Part shown: positions 25,804 through 34,044 of the stretch, in pieces
Layout: each line of letters opens with the position of its first letter
Position numbering within the stretch: the first letter of the stretch is position 1
Assembly: GCA_036403235.1 (NCBI GenBank)
Contig: DASWRI010000031.1
Span: forward strand, 1-49,120
Length of the DNA: 49,120 nucleotides
Source: JBGTFE01 sp036403235
GTDB lineage: Bacteria; Acidobacteriota; Blastocatellia; Pyrinomonadales; Pyrinomonadaceae
Reading direction: 5' to 3'
The notes under the pieces: model-generated
What the model was told of the DNA's origin: nothing
Database searches by the model: none
The model's input: only the letters and a program-made list of their open reading frames with translations
Made by a program: the position numbers and the translations under genes

Positions 25804-27189
25804 ATGAGTTCGGCAAGTTCCTCTTATTACATTACCGGCGGCACGATGCACACCAACGCGCCCAGCTATGTTACCAGGCTCGCTGACGAAGAACTTTATA
25901 AAAATCTTAAAGAAGGTCATTTTTGCTACGTCTTGACTTCAAGACAGATGGGAAAATCTTCTTTGATGATTCGCACCAGAAAAAAATTACAAAATGACGG
26001 ATATTCAACCGTTGTATTGGACTTAACGAGTTTAGGACAAAACTTGTCGGTTGAGCAGTGGTATGACGGATTGCTGACGCAAGTCGGGGAACAATTAAAT
26101 TTAGAAAAGGAATTGGATGATTACTGGCTTAAAACCTCCCGCCTGAGTTGCTTGCAGCGTTGGTTAAACGCCGTCCGTGAAATAGTTTTGCCGGAGCAAA
26201 AATCGCATCTGGTAATTTTTATAGACGAGATTGACTGTGTCATCAGCCTGCCGTTTTCGACCGATGAATTTTTTGCCGGAATTCGCCAGCTTTATAACGA
26301 ACGCTCTCAGAATTCGGCGTTGTTGAAGTTGGATTTTTGTTTGTTGGGAGTAGTGAGTCCTTCCGATCTTATTTCCGACCCGCGAACGACTCCGTTCAAT
26401 ATCGGAAAACGGATTGAATTGGACGATTTTACGCTAAAAGACACCCTTCCGCTTATTAGAGGATTAAACTGCGACGAGATTTCAGGTAAGAAAATCATGC
26501 AGCGGATTTTGTACTGGACTGGCGGGCATCCGTATCTCACTCAAAAGCTTTGTCGAAATATGGCCGACTTTCCGACTAAAACAGAAGAAAGCGTAGATTT
26601 GCTGTGCGAAGAAATCTTTTTATCGGCACAATCCAGGGACAAGGACGATAATTTAATTTTTGTCCGTGACAGAATCCTGAAAAGTAATGTAAACCGGGCG
26701 GATTTATTACATTTATACACGAAAATTTACAACGGAGATTCGATAAAAACAGATAGAACCAATCCGCTGCTTAACGTGCTGCATCTGTCGGGCATTATTT
26801 CCCTGAATGAAAGTTACGTTTTTATCAGAAACCAAATTTATATAGAGCTTTTTGATAAGGACTGGATACGGGAGAATATGCCCGACGCGGAGATTAGGCG
26901 GCAGAAAGAAGCCTATCGGGCGGGTGTCAAAAAGACTCTCAGTGTCGCTATATTTATTTCGCTGTTAGTAATATTCGTCATAGTTTTAGCCAGCAAAATG
27001 GTTATTTCATTTAACGAATCGATTCAATTAAAAATGGAGAAGGATTTGCTGCAAAAAAAAATTGATGAATTAGATTCTGAGAATAGGGTGTTAAAAGAAC
27101 GGTTTGAGCGAAGCGAAGCCAAATATCTTAAGGACACGATAGACTTAAAACTCGAATTAGAAAAGCAAACGGCAAAAATAAGTAAATAA
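25804..27189 (+). CDS. AAA_35-like ATPase with C-terminal membrane helix and coiled coil
   Basis: A 461-residue protein. The AAA_35 (PF14516-like) domain is full length: YYITGGTMHTNAPSYVTR at the start, Walker A TSRQMGKSS (45-53, Lys51), Walker B VIFIDEID (Asp141-Glu142), FNIGKRIELDDFT and TGGHPYLTQKL. A single membrane helix lies at about 378-398, followed by a heptad-rich coiled coil (about 403-461). Its ATPase core is visibly related to that of the preceding TIR protein, with which it is almost certainly co-transcribed (13-nt gap). With ATPase inside and coiled coil beyond the membrane, it could tether or gate the TIR protein (inference). Many AAA_35 proteins carry WD40 repeats; this one does not. 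Confidence 0.82.
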   Translation: MSSASSSYYITGGTMHTNAPSYVTRLADEELYKNLKEGHFCYVLTSRQMGKSSLMIRTRKKLQNDGYSTVVLDLTSLGQNLSVEQWYDGLLTQVGEQLNLEKELDDYWLKTSRLSCLQRWLNAVREIVLPEQKSHLVIFIDEIDCVISLPFSTDEFFAGIRQLYNERSQNSALLKLDFCLLGVVSPSDLISDPRTTPFNIGKRIELDDFTLKDTLPLIRGLNCDEISGKKIMQRILYWTGGHPYLTQKLCRNMADFPTKTEESVDLLCEEIFLSAQSRDKDDNLIFVRDRILKSNVNRADLLHLYTKIYNGDSIKTDRTNPLLNVLHLSGIISLNESYVFIRNQIYIELFDKDWIRENMPDAEIRRQKEAYRAGVKKTLSVAIFISLLVIFVIVLASKMVISFNESIQLKMEKDLLQKKIDELDSENRVLKERFERSEAKYLKDTIDLKLELEKQTAKISK

Positions 27190-27291
27190 TATAAAAATCA
27201 GGAATACTTTTGCCGATAGTCCGCAAATAATATATTCGGTGTAATAGAGACATTAAAAAAACGCAAAGTTTAACTTTAAAAAGTGCCAAAG

Positions 27292-29022
27292 ATGCTTAAA
27301 AACGCAGATAAGCCGAGAAACTCCAAAAAAGGAGCAATGCAGATGGCGTTTACGCGCTTTATGCTGCTTGTCGCATTATTTATTTTGTGGATGGGAATAA
27401 TTTCTATCCGGCTTGTCCATTTACAGGTTAGCCAGCGCGAATGGCTGCGCGCCGCCGCTTTAAACCAGCGCCGCGACCAAACAAGAAAGAAATTGCTGCG
27501 CGGCACAATTTTGGACCGTGACGGGCATTATCTGGCAATAAGCATCAAGACAAAATCTCTTGTCGCCGACCCTTCAAGAATTGAAGATGCCGACAAAATA
27601 GCTAATGAAGTCGCGGGAGTTCTCGAAGTTAAGAGCGATGAAATCTTAAAGCTGCTTAGGGAAGGTAAAGAAAATAATAAAAAATTCGTATGGCTGGCGC
27701 GCAAGTTGGACGAAGATACGTCGCAAAAAATCGACGATTTTCATGAGCCGGGACTCTACTGGATAGAAGAGGAAAAACGCATGTATCCGTATAACACACT
27801 TGCCGCGCAGGTTATCGGTTTCAGCAACTTTGAAAATATCGGCTCAGCCGGAATCGAGCAGTCGCAGGACACGCTTTTATATGGTGCGCTGGTAAAAGGC
27901 TGGCGAGACCGCGACCGTCTGGGCAGAGTTTACGATAGAGAAGAAGTTAAGCTTGACCCGCCGAAGGATATCATTTTAACAATCCGCGCTTCGATTCAGT
28001 ACAAAGCCGAACAAGCTCTTAAAGAGGGAATTAAAAATACCGGAGCTAAATCAGGAACGGCAATCGTTCTCGACCCGCATACGGGCGAGATTCTGGCGAT
28101 GGCCAGTTATCCTTCCTACGACCCGAATTCATTTAACGAAGCCGAACCGGAATTTTTTAAAAACAACGCATTTCAAAACGTCTATTCGCCCGGTTCTGTT
28201 TTCAGCACTATCGTTTTTGGCGGAGCTTTGGAAGAAAAATTAATTGCACCGGACGGGCAGATTGATGTGAAAGACAGCATAAAAGTTGGCGGCAGAGAGT
28301 TTAAAGATTCGCGTCCGGCGAAAATGATGACGTATACGGAAGCCCTGGCGGCTTCCAGCAACTTCGCCACAATCAAAACCGCACTCGACCTCGGCAAAGA
28401 TAAATTTTATAACTACGCTTACAAACTAGGATTTGGAAGAGTAACCGGAATCGAGTTGCCCGGCGAGCAGAGCGGAATTTTGCGTCTGCCCGAAATGTGG
28501 AACAACGATTCGCTGGCTTCGATTGCAATCGGGTACGAAATCAGTACGACGGCTTTGCAGATAACCTCAGCTTACGGGACAATCGCCAATGACGGCGTCA
28601 GAACCAAGCCGCACATTATAAAAGAGATTCGCAACTCCGACGGTGAAACTGTTTCAAATGAGAAAACCGAAAAAACACGGGTTTTCAGCTCGGAAACGGC
28701 GCGCGCTCTGCGCGAGATGTTGAGACAGGTCGTGGTGCAGGGGACGGGCAAAAAAGCGCAGTTAAATGAATACAGCTCCGGCGGAAAAACCGGAACTGCC
28801 TGGAAATTTGACCCAATTCTCAAGCAGTATAATCCAGCCAAATTTATTGCTTCGTTTGTCGGTTTTGCTCCGGCGGATAATCCGTCAATCGTAATCACGG
28901 TTGTCATAGACGAGCCGCGCGGAGGCCAGTATAGCGGCGGAGAAGTGGCCGGGCCGATTTTTAAGGACATCGCCGAGCAGATTTTGCCGGAGTTGAACGC
29001 CCTGCCCGACATCAATAATTAA
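27292..29022 (+). CDS. Penicillin-binding protein homologue lacking the SxxK lysine
   Basis: A 576-residue class B PBP/FtsI-like protein. One membrane helix (about 18-40), a dimerisation domain starting at RGTILDRDGHYLA, then a transpeptidase domain from about 245. The nucleophile motif, normally SxxK, reads SVFS (28195-28206): the serine is present but the general-base lysine is replaced by Ser (AGC). The second motif SSN and third motif KTGTA are intact. It may therefore be catalytically dead, acting as a binding or scaffold protein. GTG 27283 and ATG 27292 are possible starts; ATG 27343 has the best Shine-Dalgarno site (GGAG, 8 nt) but would trim a basic tail. It lies 93-102 nt after the AAA_35 gene on the same strand. 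Confidence 0.85.
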   Translation: MLKNADKPRNSKKGAMQMAFTRFMLLVALFILWMGIISIRLVHLQVSQREWLRAAALNQRRDQTRKKLLRGTILDRDGHYLAISIKTKSLVADPSRIEDADKIANEVAGVLEVKSDEILKLLREGKENNKKFVWLARKLDEDTSQKIDDFHEPGLYWIEEEKRMYPYNTLAAQVIGFSNFENIGSAGIEQSQDTLLYGALVKGWRDRDRLGRVYDREEVKLDPPKDIILTIRASIQYKAEQALKEGIKNTGAKSGTAIVLDPHTGEILAMASYPSYDPNSFNEAEPEFFKNNAFQNVYSPGSVFSTIVFGGALEEKLIAPDGQIDVKDSIKVGGREFKDSRPAKMMTYTEALAASSNFATIKTALDLGKDKFYNYAYKLGFGRVTGIELPGEQSGILRLPEMWNNDSLASIAIGYEISTTALQITSAYGTIANDGVRTKPHIIKEIRNSDGETVSNEKTEKTRVFSSETARALREMLRQVVVQGTGKKAQLNEYSSGGKTGTAWKFDPILKQYNPAKFIASFVGFAPADNPSIVITVVIDEPRGGQYSGGEVAGPIFKDIAEQILPELNALPDINN

Positions 29023-29126
29023 ATAAAATCTGCAAACAATAAATTTCAATCGGAATACAATGTGCGTTACCAAAAATTGATATTGCCAATCAAAATTTCA
29101 CGTCCAAAATCCGGCTCTGAAATTTC

Positions 29127-29363
29127 CTATCGCAAGGCAAAGACGATAAAAAAAGCGCCGAAAGAAATCGCCAGGACGAATAAAAGATAAAGCAAAATAT
29201 TTATCGTATTGTCTTTTCCGCTTTTGCCGTTATAAGTCGCTCCGCACAAAAGACATCTGACATGACTAAAAAGTTTAGGGCCGAGAATCCCGCCCCACCA
29301 TGTAAAAGAGACTTTTTCGGCCTTAGCGCCGCGGCATTTCGGGCACGAAGCGTATTCATCCAT
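29127..29363 (-). CDS. Small zinc-ribbon membrane protein
   Basis: A 78-residue protein. Two CxxC knuckles (CPKC at 7-10 and CLLC at 37-40) make a zinc ribbon, followed by a membrane helix from about 53 to 76 (INILLYLLFVLAISFGAFFIVFAL). Small proteins of this design are common and uncharacterised. No Shine-Dalgarno site before ATG 29363. It converges with the PBP-like gene across about 100 nt. Confidence 0.65.
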   Translation of the reverse strand: MDEYASCPKCRGAKAEKVSFTWWGGILGPKLFSHVRCLLCGATYNGKSGKDNTINILLYLLFVLAISFGAFFIVFALR

Positions 29364-29432
29364 AAGTTTTGGTATTTTACGCGCTAAATTTCCAGCACAT
29401 TTTAGCAGAAATTTTCCAAACGCCGAAAGATT

Positions 29433-30341
29433 TTATTCGGATAAACTTTGATTGCACATCGCTTCGAGAACGGAAATCGGCGCTTTGGCGGCGGCGACGA
29501 GCGCGCCGACCGGAACGATATAGGTGTGCTCGAGCGCAAACTGCCCGGAAAGCGCGGCGTGCGGAACGCCGTCCGTATAAACGAGCCACGTCGAGCGCGG
29601 CGGAAATTCGAGCCTGACCTTATCGCAGTTCGCCTGAAAATTTTCATTCGCTTTGAGCCAGTCGTGAAAATGCAGCATAAATTTGTCGTAGGCCGAATGC
29701 TCGCCGACCGGCAGGCCGACGCGGTTTAAGACGCGCGCCAAACCGGACGCTTTTTTCAAGGCAAATTTCTGCAAGTCAGCCTGCCCGGCGTAACGCTCGG
29801 CGAGCAAATCGAACGGCTCGGCGATATTCCAGATGCGCGACTCCGACGGGTTTATATTTGTAAAAACGCGCAGAATTCGAGCGCCTTTGGTCGGGCGCGT
29901 CGGGAACGAATCGACGTGGAGCAAATCGTTTCGTTTTTTGAACGGGAGGTTGCGTCCTTTTTCTTCGAGCGGGCGAAAGCTCGCAAAATCAAGCTCCAGT
30001 TTGCCGGCGTAGGGCGCGAGAAAATCCGAAACAAAACGCGTCGTTTCCCGCGAATAATTTTCCATAATCTCGCGCAGGCGAGCCGCGTCCGAGCCGGAAG
30101 AAAGCCCCCGAATCGCTTTTTGCTTCGGCCGGTAAGAGATGTTTTTGTGAAAAGCCGAACCGGTTTGTTTTTGCGAAAGCAGAAAATCCTGGTGCGCGGC
30201 GGGCAAATCAAACGGAATATTATCAAAAAAAAGAACGCGGCCCGATTCCAGCCGCTCGCAATAATATGCGGCGCGTTCCGCGGAATTTGCGTCCGCGCGC
30301 CAGCCGTCCGAATCGTAATCGTTAATTTGAAGCAAGGACAT
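29433..30341 (-). CDS. kdoO: Kdo hydroxylase (Fe(II)/2-oxoglutarate dioxygenase)
   Basis: A 302-residue cytoplasmic protein matching the Kdo hydroxylase family (KdoO). The iron-binding facial triad is suggested by HVDSFPTRPTKGARILRVF (His-x-Asp) and the later His in DGVPHAALSGQF, with SFRPLEEKGRNLPFKKR as another family stretch. The enzyme hydroxylates C3 of the Kdo sugar in the inner core of lipopolysaccharide, giving Ko and better resistance to acid and polymyxin. Its presence implies a Kdo-containing LPS and thus a diderm envelope. It follows the MFS gene on the same strand, separated by a heptad hairpin. Confidence 0.8.
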   Translation of the reverse strand: MSLLQINDYDSDGWRADANSAERAAYYCERLESGRVLFFDNIPFDLPAAHQDFLLSQKQTGSAFHKNISYRPKQKAIRGLSSGSDAARLREIMENYSRETTRFVSDFLAPYAGKLELDFASFRPLEEKGRNLPFKKRNDLLHVDSFPTRPTKGARILRVFTNINPSESRIWNIAEPFDLLAERYAGQADLQKFALKKASGLARVLNRVGLPVGEHSAYDKFMLHFHDWLKANENFQANCDKVRLEFPPRSTWLVYTDGVPHAALSGQFALEHTYIVPVGALVAAAKAPISVLEAMCNQSLSE

Positions 30342-30374
30342 TTTGTAATTTTAACACAGGAATTTTTCAAAAGA

Positions 30375-30423
30375 AGTGAAAACTGAAAGCTGAAAACTAA
30401 AAACTAACTTTCAGTTTTCAGCT
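30375..30423. repeat. Heptad hairpin repeat at the MFS stop codon
   Basis: Units GTGAAAA-CTGAAAG-CTGAAAA-CTAAAAA-CTAA on the left; GCTGAAAACT pairs exactly with AGTTTTCAGC on the right. The right arm runs into the stop codon of the 30422-31780 gene. Confidence 0.7.
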
Positions 30424-31780
30424 AATCGACGCTGTTTGATTCGGTCGTCAAGGTCGGCGGCTGAAAGCTTGCTTTCGAGGCGGGCGCGCCGGCGGTCATT
30501 TGCAGGGAAACGATGATTCGCTGGCCTTCCGTCTGAAGTTTCGGCAGGCGCAGACTGAAAACTATCGCGCCGAGAATGCAGACCGCGCCGCCGAGCGCAA
30601 CCGTCTCGGGCGCGCCGAGCAGACCGGCCAGCGAACCGGCCATCAGAGCGCCAAGCGGAGCCATTCCCATAAACATCATCGAATAAACCGCCATCACGCG
30701 CCCGCGCAGATGGTCGGGCACCATCGCTTGAATCAGAGTGTTTGACGAAGACATCTGCGTCATCATCGAAAATCCGACCGGTATGAGCAAGACAGCCGAA
30801 AGCCAGAATATTTTTGAAAACGAAAATAAAATCAAAGCGACGCCGAAGCCCGCCGAGGCAAACGCCACCCAGCGTCCGAGCCCGAAGACACTTTTGCGCG
30901 AAGCCAAAACAAGCGCCGCGACGAGCGCGCCCGTGCCCGAAGCGCCCATCAGAAAACCGAGCGTCGACGAACCGCCGCCGAGGATTTTATCGGCGAAAAT
31001 CGGCATCAAAACCGCGTACGGCATTCCCATCAAGCTGACCAGACCGAGCAGCAGAAGCAGGGCGCGAACCGGCTGCGTTTTAATCACAAAGCTGAAACCT
31101 TCGGCGATATTGGCAAAGGTCGAACCGGATTTCGGTCGAATGACCGTCTCGACGTTCATCATAAAAAATCCGCTGATGACGGCGATGTAGCTCAAAGCGT
31201 TGAGAAGAAAACACCAGCCTTCGCCGACCGCCGCGACGAGCAGACCGGCGATGGCCGGCCCGACTATCCGCGCGCCGTTGAACATCGAGGAATTGAGCGC
31301 GATGGCGTTGAGCAGGTCTTCTTTGCCGACCATATCGACGACAAAAGATTGGCGCGTCGGAATGTCGAAGGCGTTGCCGATGCCGAAACAGGCGGCGATG
31401 ACGAACAAATGCCAGACCTGAACCGCGCCGGTCAAAGTCAGAGTCGCCAGTATAAAAGCGAAAATCATCGCCGACGTCTGCGTGATAATCAGAATCTTGC
31501 GGCGATTGTGGCGGTCGGCGACCGCGCCGCCAATCGGGGCGAGCAGAAAAACGGGAATTTGCGAGGCGAAGCCGATAAAGCCGAGCAGGACGACCGAACC
31601 GGTCAAACGATAGACGAGCCAGCTCTGCGCGACCGACTGCATCCATGTTCCGGTTAAGGAAATAAACTGGCCGGTAAAAAAAAGCCGAAAATTGCGATGT
31701 TTTAAGGCCCGAAAAGTGTTCGGAAGCGATGGGGAATCCGCAGATTCGCCCATCTCCGTTTTTGTATTCCCCTTGTCCAT
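30422..31780 (-). CDS. MFS transporter (MFS_3, enterobactin-exporter-like)
   Basis: A 452-residue protein with about 12 membrane helices. The N-terminal RALKHRNFRLFFTGQFISLTGTWMQSVAQSW (shown in parts RALKHRNFRLFF and TGTWMQSVAQSW) and the loop GGAVADRHNRRKILI identify the MFS_3 (PF05977) subgroup, whose members export siderophores or drugs by proton antiport. The C-terminal tail of about 35 residues is hydrophilic. The Shine-Dalgarno site is weak. Substrate unknown. Confidence 0.88.
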   Translation of the reverse strand: MDKGNTKTEMGESADSPSLPNTFRALKHRNFRLFFTGQFISLTGTWMQSVAQSWLVYRLTGSVVLLGFIGFASQIPVFLLAPIGGAVADRHNRRKILIITQTSAMIFAFILATLTLTGAVQVWHLFVIAACFGIGNAFDIPTRQSFVVDMVGKEDLLNAIALNSSMFNGARIVGPAIAGLLVAAVGEGWCFLLNALSYIAVISGFFMMNVETVIRPKSGSTFANIAEGFSFVIKTQPVRALLLLLGLVSLMGMPYAVLMPIFADKILGGGSSTLGFLMGASGTGALVAALVLASRKSVFGLGRWVAFASAGFGVALILFSFSKIFWLSAVLLIPVGFSMMTQMSSSNTLIQAMVPDHLRGRVMAVYSMMFMGMAPLGALMAGSLAGLLGAPETVALGGAVCILGAIVFSLRLPKLQTEGQRIIVSLQMTAGAPASKASFQPPTLTTESNSVD

Positions 31781-31812
31781 AAAATCTAAGTTATCAATTT
31801 TGCCGCAAATAA

Positions 31813-31841
31813 AAAAGACGGACTTTTTGAATCCGTCTTTT
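31813..31841 (-). terminator. Terminator of the Bax-inhibitor-1 gene
   Basis: A 10-bp stem (AAAAGACGGA/TCCGTCTTTT) with a 9-nt loop; on the minus strand it is followed by a T-run. It lies 22 nt after the stop of 31864-32568. Confidence 0.8.
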
Positions 31842-31863
31842 GATTGAAAAATTAATCTGTTCG

Positions 31864-32568
31864 TTATCTTCTCGAATAAAAAATCTGCAGAATATACCAG
31901 AACATAAGCGCGATGCTTGAAAAAAGAGAAAGCGAAGCCGCGACGTGCTGGTCGGTGCGATATTGATGAAGGACGTTTGAAGTCTGATACAAAATCGAGC
32001 CGCCCGCAAAGGCAACCATCGCAAACGCGAAAACGTTTCCGAGACTAAAGCCGAAAATCAGGTTTATCGCGATAAATCCGAGCGCGACGAAACCGGCGAT
32101 GGTCAAAATCGGACCTAAAAACGAAAAATCTTTGCGCGTCAGAAAAACGACCGCCGTGATTCCCAAAAACAAACCGAGCGTGACAACGCCGGCTTGCGCA
32201 ATCACGCTGCTTCCGGCGAAATGATTGATGATAAACAGCAGCGGCAGAAACATAACCGCCCAGGCAAGTGTGAAAAGCCCGAGGCCGAGATACTGCTTCG
32301 ATTTGGACGTTTGTGAGATGGCCCAGGAGTTGGCGACGGTCGAAATGCCGATAAAAGCCGCCAGCACGATAAACCACGAAAAGCTGCTTCCCATCATCGT
32401 TCGCGCCGCCATCTCGCCGAGACCGGAGCCGAGTAAAATTGTTTCCAGTAAGACGAAGACGGCAATCGCGCCCGCTAAATGAGCGTATGTTTTGCGAATA
32501 AACGCCGCGCGTTCCTGCGGCAGAGCTTCGGCCGCCGTCTGACCGAATGTAGTTGTATAAGTTTCCAT
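31864..32568 (-). CDS. Bax inhibitor-1 / YccA family membrane protein
   Basis: A 234-residue protein with seven hydrophobic segments. After a hydrophilic N-terminus (EALPQERAAFIRKTYAHLAGA) come typical family helices, with Asp-rich or polar last segments (ALMFWYILQIFYSRR; a basic C-terminus). GGAG precedes ATG 32568 by 5-6 nt. Bacterial BI-1 members (YetJ, YccA) form pH-sensitive calcium leak channels or modulate FtsH. A terminator follows. It stands alone. Confidence 0.9.
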   Translation of the reverse strand: METYTTTFGQTAAEALPQERAAFIRKTYAHLAGAIAVFVLLETILLGSGLGEMAARTMMGSSFSWFIVLAAFIGISTVANSWAISQTSKSKQYLGLGLFTLAWAVMFLPLLFIINHFAGSSVIAQAGVVTLGLFLGITAVVFLTRKDFSFLGPILTIAGFVALGFIAINLIFGFSLGNVFAFAMVAFAGGSILYQTSNVLHQYRTDQHVAASLSLFSSIALMFWYILQIFYSRR

Positions 32569-32701
32569 ATTTCTCCTTTACGAAAAAACTTGTATATTAG
32601 ATGCAAAAAGTGTCAGGAAATCTGTCTAACTACGGGTATTTTAGCTTATTATGTCAAGCGAATAAAACGGCTTGCGGATTTTGTTGAATAATTAAACTTT
32701 T

Positions 32702-33397
32702 ATGAAAAAATATATTTTTTTGATTTCGATTTTTCTTTTTGCGGTGACAAATATTTGCGCGCAGAAAACTTTTATCTTTAAAAAAGTTTCGGACAATTTT
32801 GACGTGAAAATCAAAATCGGGAGCTGCGATGAGGACGGTTGTAACGATAAGGCGACGGCTTTTCTGATGAAAAAAAATCAGTCGAAAGCGTTTCAGACGA
32901 TTGAAATGAAAGAGATGTTTCTTCGTCTAACCGAGGAACAGACATCGAAAATCGACGCGGCGGAATTTTCCGGCGACGGCGTGGGCGGCGTTTATTTTGA
33001 AGATTTTAATTTTGACGGCGCGGACGATTTGGCTTTGAGCAACGGCAACTACGGGCCTTACGGCGGGATTTCCTACGACATTTTTCTTTTCTCGAAAACC
33101 ACCGGAAAATTCGTCTTTAATGAGAAATTGAGCGGTTTAGCGAGCGAAAGTATGATGCTCGACACCGATAAAAAGAAAAAAACCATCGAAGCCTACACAA
33201 AAAGCGGCTGCTGCTGGCATCAGACGACGCGTTACAAATTCACCGGCAACCGGCTCACAAAAATTTACGTTTTTACCGAAGACGCCTCGCGCGGCGACGA
33301 TAAAGTCCGTCTGATTACCGAAACGCTCATCGGCCGAAAGTGGAAAAAAACGACAAAAGTAATGCGGATAAAAGATTATTACAAGGACGACCAATAA
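32702..33397 (+). CDS. Secreted protein of unknown function (XAC2610-like)
   Basis: A 231-residue exported protein (signal peptide ending NICAQ near residue 21). The central stretch YFEDFNFDGADDLALSNGN resembles the FG-GAP/dockerin-like calcium loop seen in XAC2610-related proteins. A Cys pair sits in GSCDEDGC, another in SGCCWH. The C-terminal part is basic. Function not known. It converges with the DoxX gene across a heptad hairpin. Confidence 0.55.
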   Translation: MKKYIFLISIFLFAVTNICAQKTFIFKKVSDNFDVKIKIGSCDEDGCNDKATAFLMKKNQSKAFQTIEMKEMFLRLTEEQTSKIDAAEFSGDGVGGVYFEDFNFDGADDLALSNGNYGPYGGISYDIFLFSKTTGKFVFNEKLSGLASESMMLDTDKKKKTIEAYTKSGCCWHQTTRYKFTGNRLTKIYVFTEDASRGDDKVRLITETLIGRKWKKTTKVMRIKDYYKDDQ

Positions 33398-33404
33398 AAT
33401 TGAA

Positions 33405-33472
33405 AGTGAAAAGTGAAAAGTGAAAGAATGTTTTCAACTTTTCACTTTTCACTCTTAGTTTTTCACTTTTTA
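33405..33472. repeat. Heptad hairpin repeat between convergent genes
   Basis: Left arm GTGAAAA-GTGAAAA-GTGAAAG; right arm ACTTTTCACTTTTCACT followed by more TTTTCAC units. The arms pair over about 17 nt. The right end touches the DoxX stop codon. Confidence 0.75.
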
Positions 33473-33901
33473 AGTCTCAACGGGTGGCGACGCGTTACCG
33501 CGCATTGCGGCATCGACGCTCAAAATGCCCGAACCGCGCGCGGCGATATATAGAAACACAAAACAATAAATTACGGCGAGCTCGCCCTGATTTTGAATCG
33601 GGAGAAACTTTGCCATGCTGAAATGCACCATAAAATATGCAACTGCCATCAAACCGCTTGCTATAAAAGCCGTGATTCCAGCGAAAAACCCAATCAAAAT
33701 CAGGATTCCGCCGACCAGCTCAATCGTTCCGGCGACCGCCATCAACGGAGATATTCCCGGCGGCGGTGCGGGCGCGCCCGGCGGCATCTGCATCGGCGGG
33801 AATCCGAGCAGCTTCTGCGCGCCGTGCCACAGAATTAAAAAGCCTGCGATAATTCGCAAAAGCGCGTAAAAGTAGGGTTCGTATTTTCGTAAAAATCCCA
33901 T
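33470..33901 (-). CDS. DoxX family membrane protein
   Basis: A 143-residue protein with four hydrophobic helices. LLRIIAGFLILWHGAQKLLG, then GTIELVGGILILIGFFAG, then MAVAYFMVHF and GELAVIYCFVFLYIAA match the DoxX layout. A Pro/Gly/Met loop (PPMQMPPGAPAPPPG) follows helix 1. AAAGGAG lies 8 nt before ATG 33901. DoxX proteins take part in redox or thiosulfate functions in a few species; here the role is unassigned. Confidence 0.85.
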   Translation of the reverse strand: MGFLRKYEPYFYALLRIIAGFLILWHGAQKLLGFPPMQMPPGAPAPPPGISPLMAVAGTIELVGGILILIGFFAGITAFIASGLMAVAYFMVHFSMAKFLPIQNQGELAVIYCFVFLYIAARGSGILSVDAAMRGNASPPVET

Positions 33902-33956
33902 AAGTTCGTCTCCTTTTTAATTTTGAAAATTGCAACTACATGATAACGCCGAATAA

Positions 33957-34044
33957 AGTGAAAAGTAAAAAGTAAAAAGTGTCGGAATATTTTCAAAAAT
34001 TTCCTAAACTTTTCACTTTTTACTTTTAGTTTTTAATTTTTACT
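33957..34044. repeat. Heptad hairpin repeat (AAAGTGA/AAAGTAA)
   Basis: Left arm AAAGTGA-AAAGTAA-AAAGTAA-AAAGTG; right arm ACTTTTCACTTTTTACTTTTAG and further TTTTTAC units up to the stop codon of the 34044 gene. It sits between two minus-strand genes. Confidence 0.65.

Noticed and set aside
23193..29022. The TIR block as an integrated mobile element
   Set aside because: No integrase, transposase, tRNA junction or flanking direct repeats were seen; only the A/T-richness suggests transfer.
33405..34044. Heptad arrays as CRISPR
   Set aside because: Units are contiguous 7-mers with facing arms, with no spacers of constant length and no cas genes.
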